Shown one piece after another: positions 9,171 to 18,500 of a stretch of DNA of 64,000 bases. The stretch comes from Natronosalvus caseinilyticus (GTDB lineage: Archaea > Halobacteriota > Halobacteria > Halobacteriales > Natrialbaceae), in the NCBI RefSeq assembly GCF_017357105.1, contig NZ_CP071596.1, positions 1,860,001 to 1,924,000 of the forward strand, written 5' to 3'. The notes under the pieces are model-generated. The model ran no database searches and was not told where the DNA came from. It saw only the letters and a program-made list of their open reading frames with translations. Position 1 is the stretch's first letter. Each line of letters starts with the position of its first letter. A program made the position numbers and the translations under genes.

Positions 9171-9842
9171 TCAGTAGATGAGTTCGTCGTCGTTCTCGAC
9201 CATGTACAGCGTCCGGGCAGCGATGTTGACCGCGTGGTCGCCCACCCGTTCGAGGTCTCGAATCGTCAACAGGAGTCGAGAGACGTCCTGGAGGAGGCTT
9301 TCGACCTCGTCGGGGGCGTCGAGTTCCCGCTCGATGAGATCCCGAACGACGATCTCGCTCGCTCGTTCGGCGAAGTGGTCGAGGTCGTCGTCCCGAACCG
9401 CGAGTTCTCGGCAGGCGTCGACGTCCTCCTCGTCGTAGGCTCGCAATGCGTCGTCGATCATCTCGAGAGTCAAATCGCCCATCGCCTGCACGTCGACGTC
9501 GGGAAAGAGGTCCTGTTCCGCGTCGATGGTGTACTCTCCGAGGTTGACCGCCAGGTCGCCGATCCGCTCGAGGTCGGTGATGACCTTGAACGACGAGGCG
9601 ATGAACCGCAGATCGCTGGCGACTGGCTGCTGGAGCGCCAGGAGGTCGATACACTGTTGCTCGAGGTCGAGGTACATTCGGTTGATCTCGCCATCACCCG
9701 TGATGACCTCCTGGGCAAGGTCCTCGTCTTTTTGCTCGAGCGCATCGAGGCCCATCCGGAGGCGTTCCATGACGACCTCACCCATGTAACAGATGTCCGA
9801 TCGAAGCTCCAGAAGCTGTTCCTGGTAGGAGGTTCTGGCCAT
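9171..9842 (-). CDS. phoU: PhoU-family phosphate signalling regulator
   Basis: A 223-residue PhoU protein made of two three-helix repeats. Each repeat carries the metal-binding type motif: DLERIGDLAVNLGEY in the first and DLERVGDHAVNIAARTLY in the second. PhoU proteins bridge the Pst phosphate importer and the phosphate response. No pst genes are next to it here, so this is a solitary copy. The ATG at 9842 is supported by a TATTT box at 9873-9868 on the minus strand, giving a leaderless mRNA; the in-frame extension to 10052 is rejected. The next gene on the other side of the promoter is a winged helix (10154). Confidence 0.9.
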   Translation of the reverse strand: MARTSYQEQLLELRSDICYMGEVVMERLRMGLDALEQKDEDLAQEVITGDGEINRMYLDLEQQCIDLLALQQPVASDLRFIASSFKVITDLERIGDLAVNLGEYTIDAEQDLFPDVDVQAMGDLTLEMIDDALRAYDEEDVDACRELAVRDDDLDHFAERASEIVVRDLIERELDAPDEVESLLQDVSRLLLTIRDLERVGDHAVNIAARTLYMVENDDELIY

Positions 9843-10153
9843 GCACGAATCACCACGGCCGGCGTCCAAATACCTTACGTACGGGTGCATCATCTCCGCG
9901 TCGGCGTTCCGGACTCGAGCGCGTCGAACACGCCCGACCGGACCCTCGTTTGCTACGGCAGAAACGATTATACACCCTATATGAGATCGTTGTACTGGCG
10001 GAAAATCGCCGCTACGACCCATTTTACGGGTTTCAGTCTCGAGGCGAGTCAATCACAGTGTATCGACGTATAGTGACCGCATAGTTCCGTGAACGATGGG
10101 CGCCGTTGATAGTGCGGTCCGTGGTCGAATCACGTACCGACCCGCCTCGACCA
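9843..10153. other. Divergent intergenic region (phoU / winged helix)
   Basis: This 311-base stretch holds the phoU promoter (TATA-like element at 9873-9868, minus strand) and presumably the promoter of the winged-helix gene at 10154. A second minus-strand TATA-like site (CATATAGGG, near 9972-9982) is too far upstream for phoU unless a long leader exists. No other gene is supported. Confidence 0.4.
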
Positions 10154-10420
10154 ATGAGCGTCACAGATACCGAACACACTAGCGACGAATCGACGCAGAG
10201 TACACTGGTAAGCGACCTCCCGCCGAGTGCCAAACTGGTTTACAAGGTGCTCGAGTACGAGGGCGCGATGACCCAGGAAGAGATTGCGACGGAGTCTCGG
10301 TTGTGCGCGCGGACCGTCCGCTACGCGCTCACGAAACTCGAGAACGTCGACTGTGTCGACAGCCGCCCGTCGCTGCGAGACGCGCGCCGGTCGATCTACA
10401 CGGTCGACGGCGAGTTGTAA
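10154..10420 (+). CDS. Small winged-helix transcription regulator (MarR/TrmB-like)
   Basis: An 88-residue protein that is essentially a single winged-helix domain: LPPSAKLVYKVLEYEGAMTQ, then EEIATESRLCARTVRYALTK as helix-turn-helix, and a wing with SRPSLRDARRSIYTVDGEL. This is the common haloarchaeal MarR/TrmB-type short regulator. No effector domain is present. It is divergent from phoU, which makes phosphate-linked control a possibility but nothing more. The ATG at 10154 follows an in-frame stretch without family similarity. Confidence 0.8.
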   Translation: MSVTDTEHTSDESTQSTLVSDLPPSAKLVYKVLEYEGAMTQEEIATESRLCARTVRYALTKLENVDCVDSRPSLRDARRSIYTVDGEL

Positions 10421-10652
10421 CGGCTGATTCGGCCGTTCTTCGGTCGGGGGTGGCCCGCCCCGTACCCCTGTCACACCATCGCACCACCACTATCGGGCCA
10501 CCCATTCTTCGATCGCTCACCTGGTGAGCCGTCGGTTCGTCCCTCGAGCCGTGACCTGCCGGAAACCTCCCGGACATGACCTGCCATCGTCTCTCGCTCG
10601 TCGGCCGCTTCATCGCTCGTCCACCACTTCCCCACACCTCCCCTCCCTCGTC

Positions 10653-11669
10653 TCACTTTCGCTTCCGATACCTGTCGATCAGCACGTCGAGTCCGAACGC
10701 CCCAGACGTGACCGTGTAGTGGGTCTCGAGACGCGGATTGAACTTTGCTTTGTAGCGGTTGATGCTCGGCACGCCCGCTCCGACCAGGTCGTAGCGCTCG
10801 AGGCCGGCCTCGAGGCCGTCGCGCATGACGTGCCAGTCGAGCAGATCGTTGACCGGCAGGTCGACGTCCGCGTCCGGTTTCACCCCACCCTGCCAGCGAA
10901 ACCGCGTCGAGTCCGACTCGAGCACCAGGATGCCTCCCTGGACGTCACCGTTCACGCGACAGACGTACGGCCGGACCGACCCTCGGGGGAGGTCCTCGTA
11001 GAGCGACCGAACGAACGACGCGGAGAGGTGAAACGACCGACCCTGACTCGCGTAGCGCGACCGGACCTGCTCGATGATCCGGTCGATGTCGTCGATCGAC
11101 CCCTCTTCGACGACGTACACGCCCTCGAAATCCTCGGCGTTTCGCACGTTGGACCTGGCGTCGCCGCTGAAGGTGTCGAGCAAGCGGTCGGGGTCGTCCC
11201 CGAGGTCGACGACGTAGGTGTAGGTCGGGTCGACCTCGTAGCCGTTCCAGACGAAGGGGCGAACGTCGCCGATGCGAACCGACTCGAATTTGGCGTACAT
11301 TGGCGAGAGATGCTCGTCGATCCACTCGAGGCTCTCCTCCAGAAACGTCTTCATCCGCCGGTCGGCCTTGCGCCGTTTCAGCTTCTCGAAATTGCACGTG
11401 ACCGGTCCGAGATAGCAGCTCCAGGAGTACGGCGCCGGCGAGAACGCGCTCGTGATCGGCCCCTTCCTGAACTCGAACACGGGAAAGAGGCCGACGACCT
11501 CCTGTCCCTTGAACCCGACCAGCGGGTGGACCGCCGTGCTCGTGTCCTCCGCCTGCAGCGCGAGCGACTCGGCCCGGTAGAACGGGTGCGTCCGGTCTGC
11601 GCGCTCGACGTACCGGTTCCACTCGTCGGCGTCCTCGCGGACGTCCAGCCGTTCGATTTCGATGCCCAT
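10653..11669 (-). CDS. FemAB/GNAT-like acyl- or aminoacyl-transferase
   Basis: A 338-residue protein of the FemAB/BioF2-like (CelD) fold, two GNAT-type domains. Visible marks are GDARSNVRNAEDFEGVYVVE, VNGDVQGGILVLESDSTRFRW and LLDWHVMRDGLEAGLERYDL with VGAGVPSINRYKAKF at the end, the usual C-terminal pattern. Bacterial relatives add amino acids or acyl groups to cell-wall precursors or exopolysaccharide; haloarchaea have no murein, so the acceptor is probably a glycan or lipid. It starts 2 bases after the stop of the AlkP-superfamily gene, so the two are one transcription and probably one functional unit. Confidence 0.82.
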   Translation of the reverse strand: MGIEIERLDVREDADEWNRYVERADRTHPFYRAESLALQAEDTSTAVHPLVGFKGQEVVGLFPVFEFRKGPITSAFSPAPYSWSCYLGPVTCNFEKLKRRKADRRMKTFLEESLEWIDEHLSPMYAKFESVRIGDVRPFVWNGYEVDPTYTYVVDLGDDPDRLLDTFSGDARSNVRNAEDFEGVYVVEEGSIDDIDRIIEQVRSRYASQGRSFHLSASFVRSLYEDLPRGSVRPYVCRVNGDVQGGILVLESDSTRFRWQGGVKPDADVDLPVNDLLDWHVMRDGLEAGLERYDLVGAGVPSINRYKAKFNPRLETHYTVTSGAFGLDVLIDRYRKRK

Positions 11670-11671
11670 GA

Positions 11672-13285
11672 TCAGAGGTACCCCAGGTCGGTCAGTCGCT
11701 CCTCGACGGTCGCGTCGTCGGTGGCCGTAATCGCGTCCGGTTCGTAGCTCGGGTACGCGACGCGTTCGTTCGCCTCGACCACCGGGAGGACCTCGCCGTC
11801 CATCGCCGCGTCGACGTTTACGTCGAAGAACGAGCAGATCGTCGGCGCGACGTCGAAGATCGTCGCGTCCGAGAGCGAGGCGTCCTCGTCGAAGGCCGTC
11901 CCGGCCGCGGCGATCACGCCCGTTCGCTTGTGGTTCCAGGTCTCCCAGGGCTCGGCGAAGTGTTCGCCCTCGAGTCCCTCGACGACCGCGTTGTCGAAGC
12001 CCGCCGGAACCGTCACGATGTCGGGTGCGCGCTCGAGTTCGGGCCCGTCGAAGACCGCCTCTCGCGGCTCGACGGCCTCGAACATCGGTTCGCCGTCGGG
12101 CGTCTCGACGGCACGGAGGTCCTCGATGAGGGCCTGCCGGTAGGCGTCGTACTCCCCGGTCGACACCTGGCCGTTGGGCTCTCGTCCCTCGAGGTTGATC
12201 CTGACGCCGAGTTCGCTCTTCGAGCGGAGGTACGCCCTCGAGTTCGGGAAGTCGACCTGCTCGCTCGCCGACCGGATCACGTCGTTCGGCACTCGTTTTC
12301 CCACGGCCTCCTTCACCCCGACGCGATCGAGCAGGTTTGCGACGCGCTGGGTGGTGATACCGGCCCGGGCAGCCAGGTTCATCGCTCGCTCGAGCGTGTT
12401 CCGGTCGTGAGCGCCCGCCGATTCTCCCTCGAGCAGGTCGTTCTGCCAGGCTCGCGACCAGGTGGGCATCCCCTCGCCGCCGCTCCTGGTGACCACGTCC
12501 CCGCGGTCGCGGAGGAATTCGTTGATACGGAACTCCCAGCCCTCGACTCGACCCATGCCGTGGTCGCTGACGACGAGGACGTTGTCCGGTTCGAACTCGA
12601 GGATGATCCGGGTGAGCTGGTCGTCGACGGCCCGGTAGACCGCCTCGACGGCTCGTTTCTCGCCTGGACGTTCGTGAAACACGGAGTCGGTCTGCTGGAA
12701 CTGGAGGAAGGCGAACGCGGGGTCGAATCGTTCGAGGAGGTATCGAAAGGCCCGTCCTCGCCCTTCGATCGTCCGCTCGTAGCTCTCGATCGACGTCTCG
12801 GGTTCGGGACCGCTCCGGGGATAGACCCAGTACTCGCCGCACTCGGCTGTAATCTCCTCGAGAATCCCTTCGGGATGGCACGGCGGATCCTCCGGCGCGG
12901 TCATTCCAGGAATCAGCGCGCCGTCGAACTCTCGCGTCGGGTGGGTCACGGGCACGTTGACGACGACGCTCGAGAGGCCGTGGTCGCTCAGCAGTTCCCA
13001 GATCGGGCGGGCGCGAACGTGCGAAGCGTTGACCACGTCCCAGTCGTACCCCTCGAACCGGAGGAAGTCGTAGACGCCGTGTTTGCCCGGGTTCTGTCCC
13101 GTGTAGAGGCTGGGCCAGGCGCTCGCCGTCCACGGTGGCAACTGTGACTCGAGCGGGCCGGAGGCTCCGACCTCGAACAGGCGACGAAGCGTCGGCGTCG
13201 TTCCCGCCTCGAACAGTGGCTCGAGCACCGGAAAACAGGCGGCGTCGAGCCCTACGACGAGCAGTTGTGGTCCGTCGTCATCCAT
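11672..13285 (-). CDS. Alkaline-phosphatase-superfamily phosphodiesterase/transferase
   Basis: A 537-residue soluble protein of the type I phosphodiesterase/nucleotide pyrophosphatase branch. D14 in VVGLDAACFPVLEP and T53 in PPWTASAWPS fit the first metal ligand and the nucleophile; NVLVVSDHGMGRVEGW supplies the Asp-His of the second metal site. There is no signal peptide or membrane helix, so it acts in the cytoplasm. Relatives hydrolyse or transfer phosphodiesters of nucleotides, lipids or polymers. The ATG at 13285 is the natural start before MDDDGPQLLVVGLD. It is paired with the FemAB-like gene and divergent from a DegT-type aminotransferase, suggesting a surface-glycan role. The exact substrate is unknown. 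Confidence 0.85.
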   Translation of the reverse strand: MDDDGPQLLVVGLDAACFPVLEPLFEAGTTPTLRRLFEVGASGPLESQLPPWTASAWPSLYTGQNPGKHGVYDFLRFEGYDWDVVNASHVRARPIWELLSDHGLSSVVVNVPVTHPTREFDGALIPGMTAPEDPPCHPEGILEEITAECGEYWVYPRSGPEPETSIESYERTIEGRGRAFRYLLERFDPAFAFLQFQQTDSVFHERPGEKRAVEAVYRAVDDQLTRIILEFEPDNVLVVSDHGMGRVEGWEFRINEFLRDRGDVVTRSGGEGMPTWSRAWQNDLLEGESAGAHDRNTLERAMNLAARAGITTQRVANLLDRVGVKEAVGKRVPNDVIRSASEQVDFPNSRAYLRSKSELGVRINLEGREPNGQVSTGEYDAYRQALIEDLRAVETPDGEPMFEAVEPREAVFDGPELERAPDIVTVPAGFDNAVVEGLEGEHFAEPWETWNHKRTGVIAAAGTAFDEDASLSDATIFDVAPTICSFFDVNVDAAMDGEVLPVVEANERVAYPSYEPDAITATDDATVEERLTDLGYL

Positions 13286-13514
13286 ACTCGAGTGTTGGCT
13301 GTCGGCGCCATTGTTATGCGACTGTATTGACCGTGTACGTCGAGATTTCCCCCAGTCGGCGGACGATACAGCGGGGTTCCGGGGGGCTGTAAGTCGACGT
13401 TGAACGGTCGAACCGATTCGTATCGTCCGCATCACTAAGCCGGTGGCTGTCCGTGGTTTCGCCGACGATGGCAGGACGGAAATCGACCGACTGTAGGCAG
13501 ACGTGGGCGAATCG

Positions 13515-14750
13515 ATGATCGGGGGAACGCCATCGGTGCTCGCGTCGATCCGCGACGGTGGACGTCCTCTCCTCGAGCAGGCAATCGTTGGACCGACTCG
13601 ATTCCGAGCCACGGGTGCGCTCGCGGACGACACTCCTTCAGCGTCTCGCCCGAAACGCCCGACCGTCGCCTCCTACCTCGAGCGGCGTGCCGATGAAATG
13701 GCGTACTACGGCTCGAGCAAGGCTGCGCTCCGCGACGGCCTCGCGACGCTCCTGGCGATGGACGGAGACGGGGCAACGAACGTCGCCCTCCCCGCGTACC
13801 TCCCCGACGCCGTCGTCGAGCCGATTCGCGAACTCGGCCTCGAACCCCGGCACTACGCCATCACCGAGTCGCTCGCGCCGGACCGCCGGGACCTCGAGTC
13901 CCGCATCGACGACCGGACGCTCGCCGTCGTCTCCGTGAACTACTTCGGATTTCCCCAGCCGGAATTCGACGTGATCGAGACGCTGGTCGACGAGTACGAC
14001 TGCTCCCACGTCGAGGACAACGCCCATGGCCCGCTCAGCCTCGAGCGTGGTCGATTGCTCGGAACGCGAGGCGACGTCGGCGTGACCAGCCTGTGGAAAC
14101 TGCTGGCGATCCCGAACGGGGCGGTGCTCTACCTCTCGGATCCGGACGTCTCGGCCCGGTTCGAGCCATCCACCCTCGCCGGCGTCGACGGTCGCGTTCG
14201 ACGGTCGGACCTCGAGTTCGTCTGTAAATCGCTCGCGTCCGACGCCTTCGCTCGGTGTCCGTCGCTCGAGGACGCCGTCACTGGGTTCTCGAGGACCAAT
14301 CGCGGCGGCGAGGTGATTCCCGATCCGAATCGACGATACGAGGCGTCGAAACGGCGGCTGTCGCGACTGTCGGCGTTGGTAATCGCGGGATCGAACCCCG
14401 ACGAAATCCGTTCGCGCCGACGGGAGAACTACCGCGCCTGGACCTCGTTGCTCACGAATCGCCCCGACGTCGACCCCCTCTTCGAGACGCTCCCACCGGG
14501 GGCCTGCCCCCAGGTCTTCCCCGTCCGGACCGACCGACCCGAACGGCTTCGTCGCCTGCTCGAGTCCCACGGCGTCGGCGGCGTGCACACCTGGCCGCGG
14601 CTCTCGCGGCCGGTGCTCGAGGACTACGCCTACGAGACGGCCCACCGGCTCTCGGAGACGGTCGTCCTCCTGCCGGTTCACCAGCACGTCGATCCGGACG
14701 CGATCCGAGCGGTCGAACGGGCTATCGAGCGCCGCCTCGAGCCCGAATGA
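13515..14750 (+). CDS. DegT/DnrJ/EryC1-type PLP aminotransferase-like protein
   Basis: A 411-residue fold-type I PLP protein. VEDNAHGPLSL matches the Asp motif that holds the PLP ring nitrogen, and TSLWKLLAIPNGAVLYL supplies the Schiff-base lysine (K195), although the family's usual glycine-rich ending after the lysine is changed. NYFGFPQ and the C-terminal VLLPVHQHVDPDAIRAVERA also fit the family, whose members make amino sugars for surface glycans. GTG 13503 is an alternative start four codons earlier. It is transcribed away from the AlkP/FemAB pair with 229 bases between, consistent with a shared surface-polymer pathway. Confidence 0.8.
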   Translation: MIGGTPSVLASIRDGGRPLLEQAIVGPTRFRATGALADDTPSASRPKRPTVASYLERRADEMAYYGSSKAALRDGLATLLAMDGDGATNVALPAYLPDAVVEPIRELGLEPRHYAITESLAPDRRDLESRIDDRTLAVVSVNYFGFPQPEFDVIETLVDEYDCSHVEDNAHGPLSLERGRLLGTRGDVGVTSLWKLLAIPNGAVLYLSDPDVSARFEPSTLAGVDGRVRRSDLEFVCKSLASDAFARCPSLEDAVTGFSRTNRGGEVIPDPNRRYEASKRRLSRLSALVIAGSNPDEIRSRRRENYRAWTSLLTNRPDVDPLFETLPPGACPQVFPVRTDRPERLRRLLESHGVGGVHTWPRLSRPVLEDYAYETAHRLSETVVLLPVHQHVDPDAIRAVERAIERRLEPE

Positions 14751-14933
14751 CGAGCGTTCAATTCTCGCCTCACGACGCACCAGGACGAATATCCCGGTAG
14801 CCGGACTGCGCCGAGAACTATAGAATTTGTAGTATTGGATTCTGGCTCGAGGTACGAATTGTCCCGGAGAGCGCCTCGAGTCGCGAGCGGTCGTCCGACA
14901 CAGTCAATACCGTCTCGCCCGTGGCCACTCGTA

Positions 14934-15587
14934 GTGAGTCGATTCCAGACGCTCGTCGTGGACCCCTTCCTCGTGATGAACGCGATCGGACTGGTCGCGT
15001 TCGCCCTGGTCGGATCCGTCAAAGCGATTCGGGCGGAGTTCGACCTCTTCGGCGTCACCGTCGTCGGCCTCGTGACCGCGTTCGCCGGCGGCGCGACGCG
15101 CGACGTGCTCGTCGGCCGTGTCCCGCTCGCCCTGCAGAACGTGGGGGAGATTGCCCTCGGACTCCTCGGCGTCTGCCTGGCGGTCCTCCTCTACGCCTGG
15201 CTCGAGGCGCCCGACGACCGACCGATCACGCTGTACGCCGACGCGGTCGGCCTCGCGGCGTTCGCCACGGCGGGAGCGATCGTCGCCATCGAAATCGGTT
15301 TGCCGGCGTTCGGCGTCGTCGCCATCGCCACGATCAACGCCGTGGGTGGCGGTGCGTTCGCCGATCTGTTGCTGGATCGGTCCCCGTTCATCCTCTTCGA
15401 GGACTTCTACGCCAGTTGCGCCGTCCTCGGCGGGAGCGCCTACTGGCTCTTCACGGTACTCGCCGCCGACGCGACCCTCGCGGCCGCGGCCTGTGCGATC
15501 GTCACCGTCGGAACGCGAGTGCTCGCCCTCTCGCGGGGCTGGACCGTGCCGACGGCCCAGCGACTCGAGGTCGTCGCCGGCGAGTAA
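14934..15587 (+). CDS. TRIC-like cation channel / UPF0126 membrane protein
   Basis: About 217 residues with seven predicted helices in two repeats. The first repeat ends in AFAGGATRDVLVGRVPLALQ, the second in NAVGGGAFADLLLDRSPFIL, the paired GGG-x-x-RD signature of UPF0126/TRIC proteins, which conduct monovalent cations in characterised archaeal members. In the second repeat the Arg before Asp is Ala. The start is uncertain: GTG 14934 fits the family length, while an upstream TTG at 14835 would add 33 polar residues; a TATA-like TATAGAATT at about 14819 would fit either with a leader. It stands alone between the aminotransferase and the convergent uS2 operon. Confidence 0.82.
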   Translation: MSRFQTLVVDPFLVMNAIGLVAFALVGSVKAIRAEFDLFGVTVVGLVTAFAGGATRDVLVGRVPLALQNVGEIALGLLGVCLAVLLYAWLEAPDDRPITLYADAVGLAAFATAGAIVAIEIGLPAFGVVAIATINAVGGGAFADLLLDRSPFILFEDFYASCAVLGGSAYWLFTVLAADATLAAAACAIVTVGTRVLALSRGWTVPTAQRLEVVAGE

Positions 15588-15722
15588 GTCTCTCCTCGAA
15601 CTCGAGAGCCAGTTTTCGCTCGCTAGCCGCTCTGATATCGCCGAGAGCGCTGGTGCTGTTGCTCACGCTCACTGGCTCGAACTCGCAGTCGCGCAAAACA
15701 CGATCTGAATCGAAACGTGACC

Positions 15723-16520
15723 TTACACCAGGCTCTCGAAGTCCTCGAGCGCGTAGCTGGGCTCCGCCCCACGGCGATCGAGGGTTTCGTTAGCCAGCAG
15801 CCAGTAGACGACCGACAGCGCCTTGCGCCCCTTGTTGTTCGTCGGGACGACGAGGTCGACGTTGCTCGTCTGGTTGTTCGAGTCACACATCGCGATGACC
15901 GGAATGCCCACCGTGATGGCCTCCTTGACGGCCTGGGCGTCACCGATGGGGTCGGTGACGACCACGACGTCCGGCTCGATGTAGCCGTCGTACTTCGGAT
16001 TCGTGAGCGTGCCCGGAATGAACCGCCCGGTGCGAGCGCGTGCACCCACGGCCTCGGCGAACTTCTCGGCGGGGAAGCGACCGTACTGGCGACTCGAGGT
16101 CACCAGAATTTGTTCGGGCGCGTAGTTCGCGAGGAAGTCCGTGGCCGTGCGGATGCGGCCGTCGGTCTTCGAGACGTCCAGCACGTAGAGCCCGTCGGTC
16201 CGGACGCGGTGGATGAACCGCTCCATGTCCTGGGTCTTCTGCTGGGTCCCGATGTGGACCCCGGCGCCGAGGTAGTCCTCGACGGGGATGAGGAGGTCGG
16301 CCTCCTCGTCGCTCATGACGTCGTCGTCGAGCGTGGGTCCGGCTGATTCTGCTTCTTCCTGTTCGTCCGCGGCCTCCGCGGCCTCGGCGTTCTGTTCGTC
16401 TACTGACTCGACGTCCTCGTCGGCGGATTCGGCGGCGGGGCCGGCCCCTTCGGCTGGCTCCTCGTCGATCTCCGCCTCGGCGGCGTCGAGTCCGTCCTGT
16501 TGTGCGTTGTCCTCAGTCAT
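15723..16520 (-). CDS. rps2: 30S ribosomal protein uS2
   Basis: A 265-residue uS2 at the end of the eL18-uL13-uS9-rpoN-rpoK-eno operon. The conserved core begins about residue 77 ([18 protein letters not shown]) and includes [11 protein letters not shown] and [13 protein letters not shown]. The first 75 residues are an Asp/Glu/Ala-rich tail absent from most archaeal uS2, a halophilic surface extension. Its ATG overlaps the enolase stop (ATGA), a sign of translational coupling. It is the last gene of the operon; the convergent TRIC-like gene ends 135 bases away. Confidence 0.97.
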   Translation of the reverse strand: MTEDNAQQDGLDAAEAEIDEEPAEGAGPAAESADEDVESVDEQNAEAAEAADEQEEAESAGPTLDDDVMSDEEADLLIPVEDYLGAGVHIGTQQKTQDMERFIHRVRTDGLYVLDVSKTDGRIRTATDFLANYAPEQILVTSSRQYGRFPAEKFAEAVGARARTGRFIPGTLTNPKYDGYIEPDVVVVTDPIGDAQAVKEAITVGIPVIAMCDSNNQTSNVDLVVPTNNKGRKALSVVYWLLANETLDRRGAEPSYALEDFESLV

Positions 16521-17722
16521 GTCGCATCGTCTGCAATTCGGATGAGTTCGTTGAGTTTGGCGGTTCGCTCGCCGCCGACGGCGCCCGTCTTGATGAACGG
16601 GACGTCCGTCGCCACGGCGAGGTGTGCGATCGTGGTATCCTCGGTCTCGCCCGAGCGGTGAGAGACGATCGACTCGTAGCCGTTCGCGCGAGCGAGTTCG
16701 ATCGCGTCGAAGGCGTCGGTGAGCGTCCCGATCTGGTTGGGCTTGATCAGGATGCTGTTTGCCGCACCCTGTTCGATGCCCGCAGCGAGGCGCTCGGTGT
16801 TGGTGACGAACAGGTCGTCGCCACAGACGAGCGTCCGGTCACCCACCTCCTCGGTGAGTTTCGCGAAGCCCTCGTAGTCGTTCTCGTCGAGGGGGTCCTC
16901 GACGTAGACCAGGTCGTACTCTTCGACGAGGTCGGCGACGTAGGCGATCTGTTCGTCGGTGTCTCGAGTCGTGTCGCTGTACTCGTAGACACCCGACTCC
17001 TCGTCGTACATCTCGGCGGCAGCGACGTCGAGACCGAACCGGATCTCGAAGCCGACCTCGTCCTCGATGGTCGAGACCGCCTCGTCGACGATGTCGAAGG
17101 CCTCGGCGTCGTCGATCGACGGCGCCCAGGCGCCCTCGTCACCCTTGCCGGCGGGGACGTCGCGCTCGTGGAGCAGTTCCGAAACTTCGGCGTGGACCGC
17201 CGCGTTCGCGAAGACGGCCTCGGCGACGCTCGGGGCGCCGACCGGTGCCGAGAGGAACTCCTGGATGTCCGTCGCGTCGGCGGCGTGTTCGCCACCGCCG
17301 ACGACGTTTCCGAGCGGAACCGGGAAGTTCTCGCCGCGGAAGGTGCCTCCCAGATGCTGGAACAGCGGTGCGCCGAGCACGTCGGCGCCGGCCTTGGCGG
17401 CGGCCATCGAGATGGCGACCGCGCTGTTGGCGCCGATTTCCGAGAAGTCGTCGGTGCCGTCGGCCGCTCGAATGATGCCGTCGACCTCGCGCTGATTGCC
17501 GGCGAAGGCCTCACCGACGAGACGCGGGACGACGGTTTCGCGGGCGGCGGCGATGGCCTCGCCGGCCGGCCGCTCGATCGCTTCGTACTCGCCCGTGCTG
17601 GCACCCGAGGGGGCCGCGGCGCGGCCGAATCCGCCGCTCTCGGTGAGGACGTCGGCCTCGACCGTCGGGTTCCCTCGCGAGTCCAGCACTTCCCGGAGCC
17701 GAACGTCGGTGATGCGCGTCAT
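16517..17722 (-). CDS. eno: Enolase (phosphopyruvate hydratase)
   Basis: A 401-residue enolase, which interconverts 2-phosphoglycerate and phosphoenolpyruvate in glycolysis and gluconeogenesis. It shows the N-terminal [13 protein letters not shown] and [12 protein letters not shown] loops, [12 protein letters not shown], and the signature [15 protein letters not shown] followed by [17 protein letters not shown] with the catalytic lysine and the His-Arg-Ser loop. Length and motifs are normal. It is embedded in an operon of ribosomal and polymerase genes, overlapping both rpoK and uS2 by 4 bases; this placement of eno is common in archaea. Confidence 0.98.
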   Translation of the reverse strand: MTRITDVRLREVLDSRGNPTVEADVLTESGGFGRAAAPSGASTGEYEAIERPAGEAIAAARETVVPRLVGEAFAGNQREVDGIIRAADGTDDFSEIGANSAVAISMAAAKAGADVLGAPLFQHLGGTFRGENFPVPLGNVVGGGEHAADATDIQEFLSAPVGAPSVAEAVFANAAVHAEVSELLHERDVPAGKGDEGAWAPSIDDAEAFDIVDEAVSTIEDEVGFEIRFGLDVAAAEMYDEESGVYEYSDTTRDTDEQIAYVADLVEEYDLVYVEDPLDENDYEGFAKLTEEVGDRTLVCGDDLFVTNTERLAAGIEQGAANSILIKPNQIGTLTDAFDAIELARANGYESIVSHRSGETEDTTIAHLAVATDVPFIKTGAVGGERTAKLNELIRIADDAT

Positions 17723-17898
17723 TTCCCTCCTCGATGGACGGTGAAGGGCAACACGCCCTCGTCGTACTCTTCGGCTGCGATCAGGATCGGTTCGGACTGA
17801 TCCGTGTCGATCAACACTGGTGCCCCGTAGGACACCTGCAGCGCTCGAGCGCCGAGGATGCGAGCCTTCTCGTATCGGTTGTGGCGTTGTTGCATCAT
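17719..17898 (-). CDS. rpoK: RNA polymerase subunit K (Rpo6)
   Basis: A 59-residue homologue of eukaryotic RPB6 and bacterial omega. The core [24 protein letters not shown] is diagnostic and the C-terminus [11 protein letters not shown] is typical. It helps assemble the largest polymerase subunit. The start is the first of two adjacent ATGs (17898 and 17895); the upstream in-frame extension is a shadow of rpoN. Both ends overlap their neighbours by 4 bases. Confidence 0.96.
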   Translation of the reverse strand: MMQQRHNRYEKARILGARALQVSYGAPVLIDTDQSEPILIAAEEYDEGVLPFTVHRGGK

Positions 17899-18089
17899 TG
17901 GTAGGGTGAGACGACGTCGACGAGGTCGGTGTGACTGACGAGCATGCGTCGGCAACAGAAGCGATCGACGCCGAGGTCGTCGAGGACCTCCTGTGGGTCC
18001 TCGTCGCCCTCGTTCGCTCGCTCGTCGAACGCCTCCCAGTGTTCGCCGACGACGTTACCGCACGTGAAACACCGGACCGGTACCATCAT
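17895..18089 (-). CDS. rpoN: RNA polymerase subunit N (Rpo10)
   Basis: A 64-residue zinc-binding subunit, homologue of RPB10. [15 protein letters not shown] and [13 protein letters not shown] supply the four cysteines of its zinc knot. It anchors the RpoD-RpoL platform of the archaeal polymerase. Two adjacent ATGs exist; the second (18086) leaves MVPVRCFTC, the usual family start. It follows uS9 by 12 bases and overlaps rpoK. Confidence 0.96.
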   Translation of the reverse strand: MMVPVRCFTCGNVVGEHWEAFDERANEGDEDPQEVLDDLGVDRFCCRRMLVSHTDLVDVVSPYQ

Positions 18090-18101
18090 ATCTTGATCAC
18101 C

Positions 18102-18500
18102 TTAGCGGTAGGACTTCTGGTAGCGAGCCCGTGCGCCGGGGCCGCCCCACTTCTTGGGTTCGGACTGTCGAACGTCGTTGACCAGCAGCGAGCGGTCGAA
18201 CTCCATGTACGCGTCGCGGAGTTCGGCGTCGTTCGTGTGCTGGACGATGCCGCGAGCGATGGCGGTGCGGACGGCGTTGGCCTGGCCGCTGACGCCGCCA
18301 CCTTCGACGTGAACCTCGACGTCGATGCCGTCGCGGAGGTCGTCGCCCGCGATGCGGAACGGCTCGAGCATCTTCAGTCGGGACATCTCGGGTTCGACCA
18401 GCTCGACCGGCTGGGAGTTGATTCGGACGCGACCCTCGCCCTCGCGCACCGTGGCGCGGGCGACGGCCGTCTTCTTCTTTCCACTCGTGTTCGTTACCAT
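18102..18500 (-). CDS. rps9: 30S ribosomal protein uS9
   Basis: A 132-residue uS9 with the conserved [19 protein letters not shown] start and the Arg/Lys tail [15 protein letters not shown] that reaches the P-site tRNA. Its start overlaps the end of uL13 by 7 bases, an arrangement conserved across archaea. Normal length for haloarchaea. Confidence 0.97.
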   Translation of the reverse strand: MVTNTSGKKKTAVARATVREGEGRVRINSQPVELVEPEMSRLKMLEPFRIAGDDLRDGIDVEVHVEGGGVSGQANAVRTAIARGIVQHTNDAELRDAYMEFDRSLLVNDVRQSEPKKWGGPGARARYQKSYR

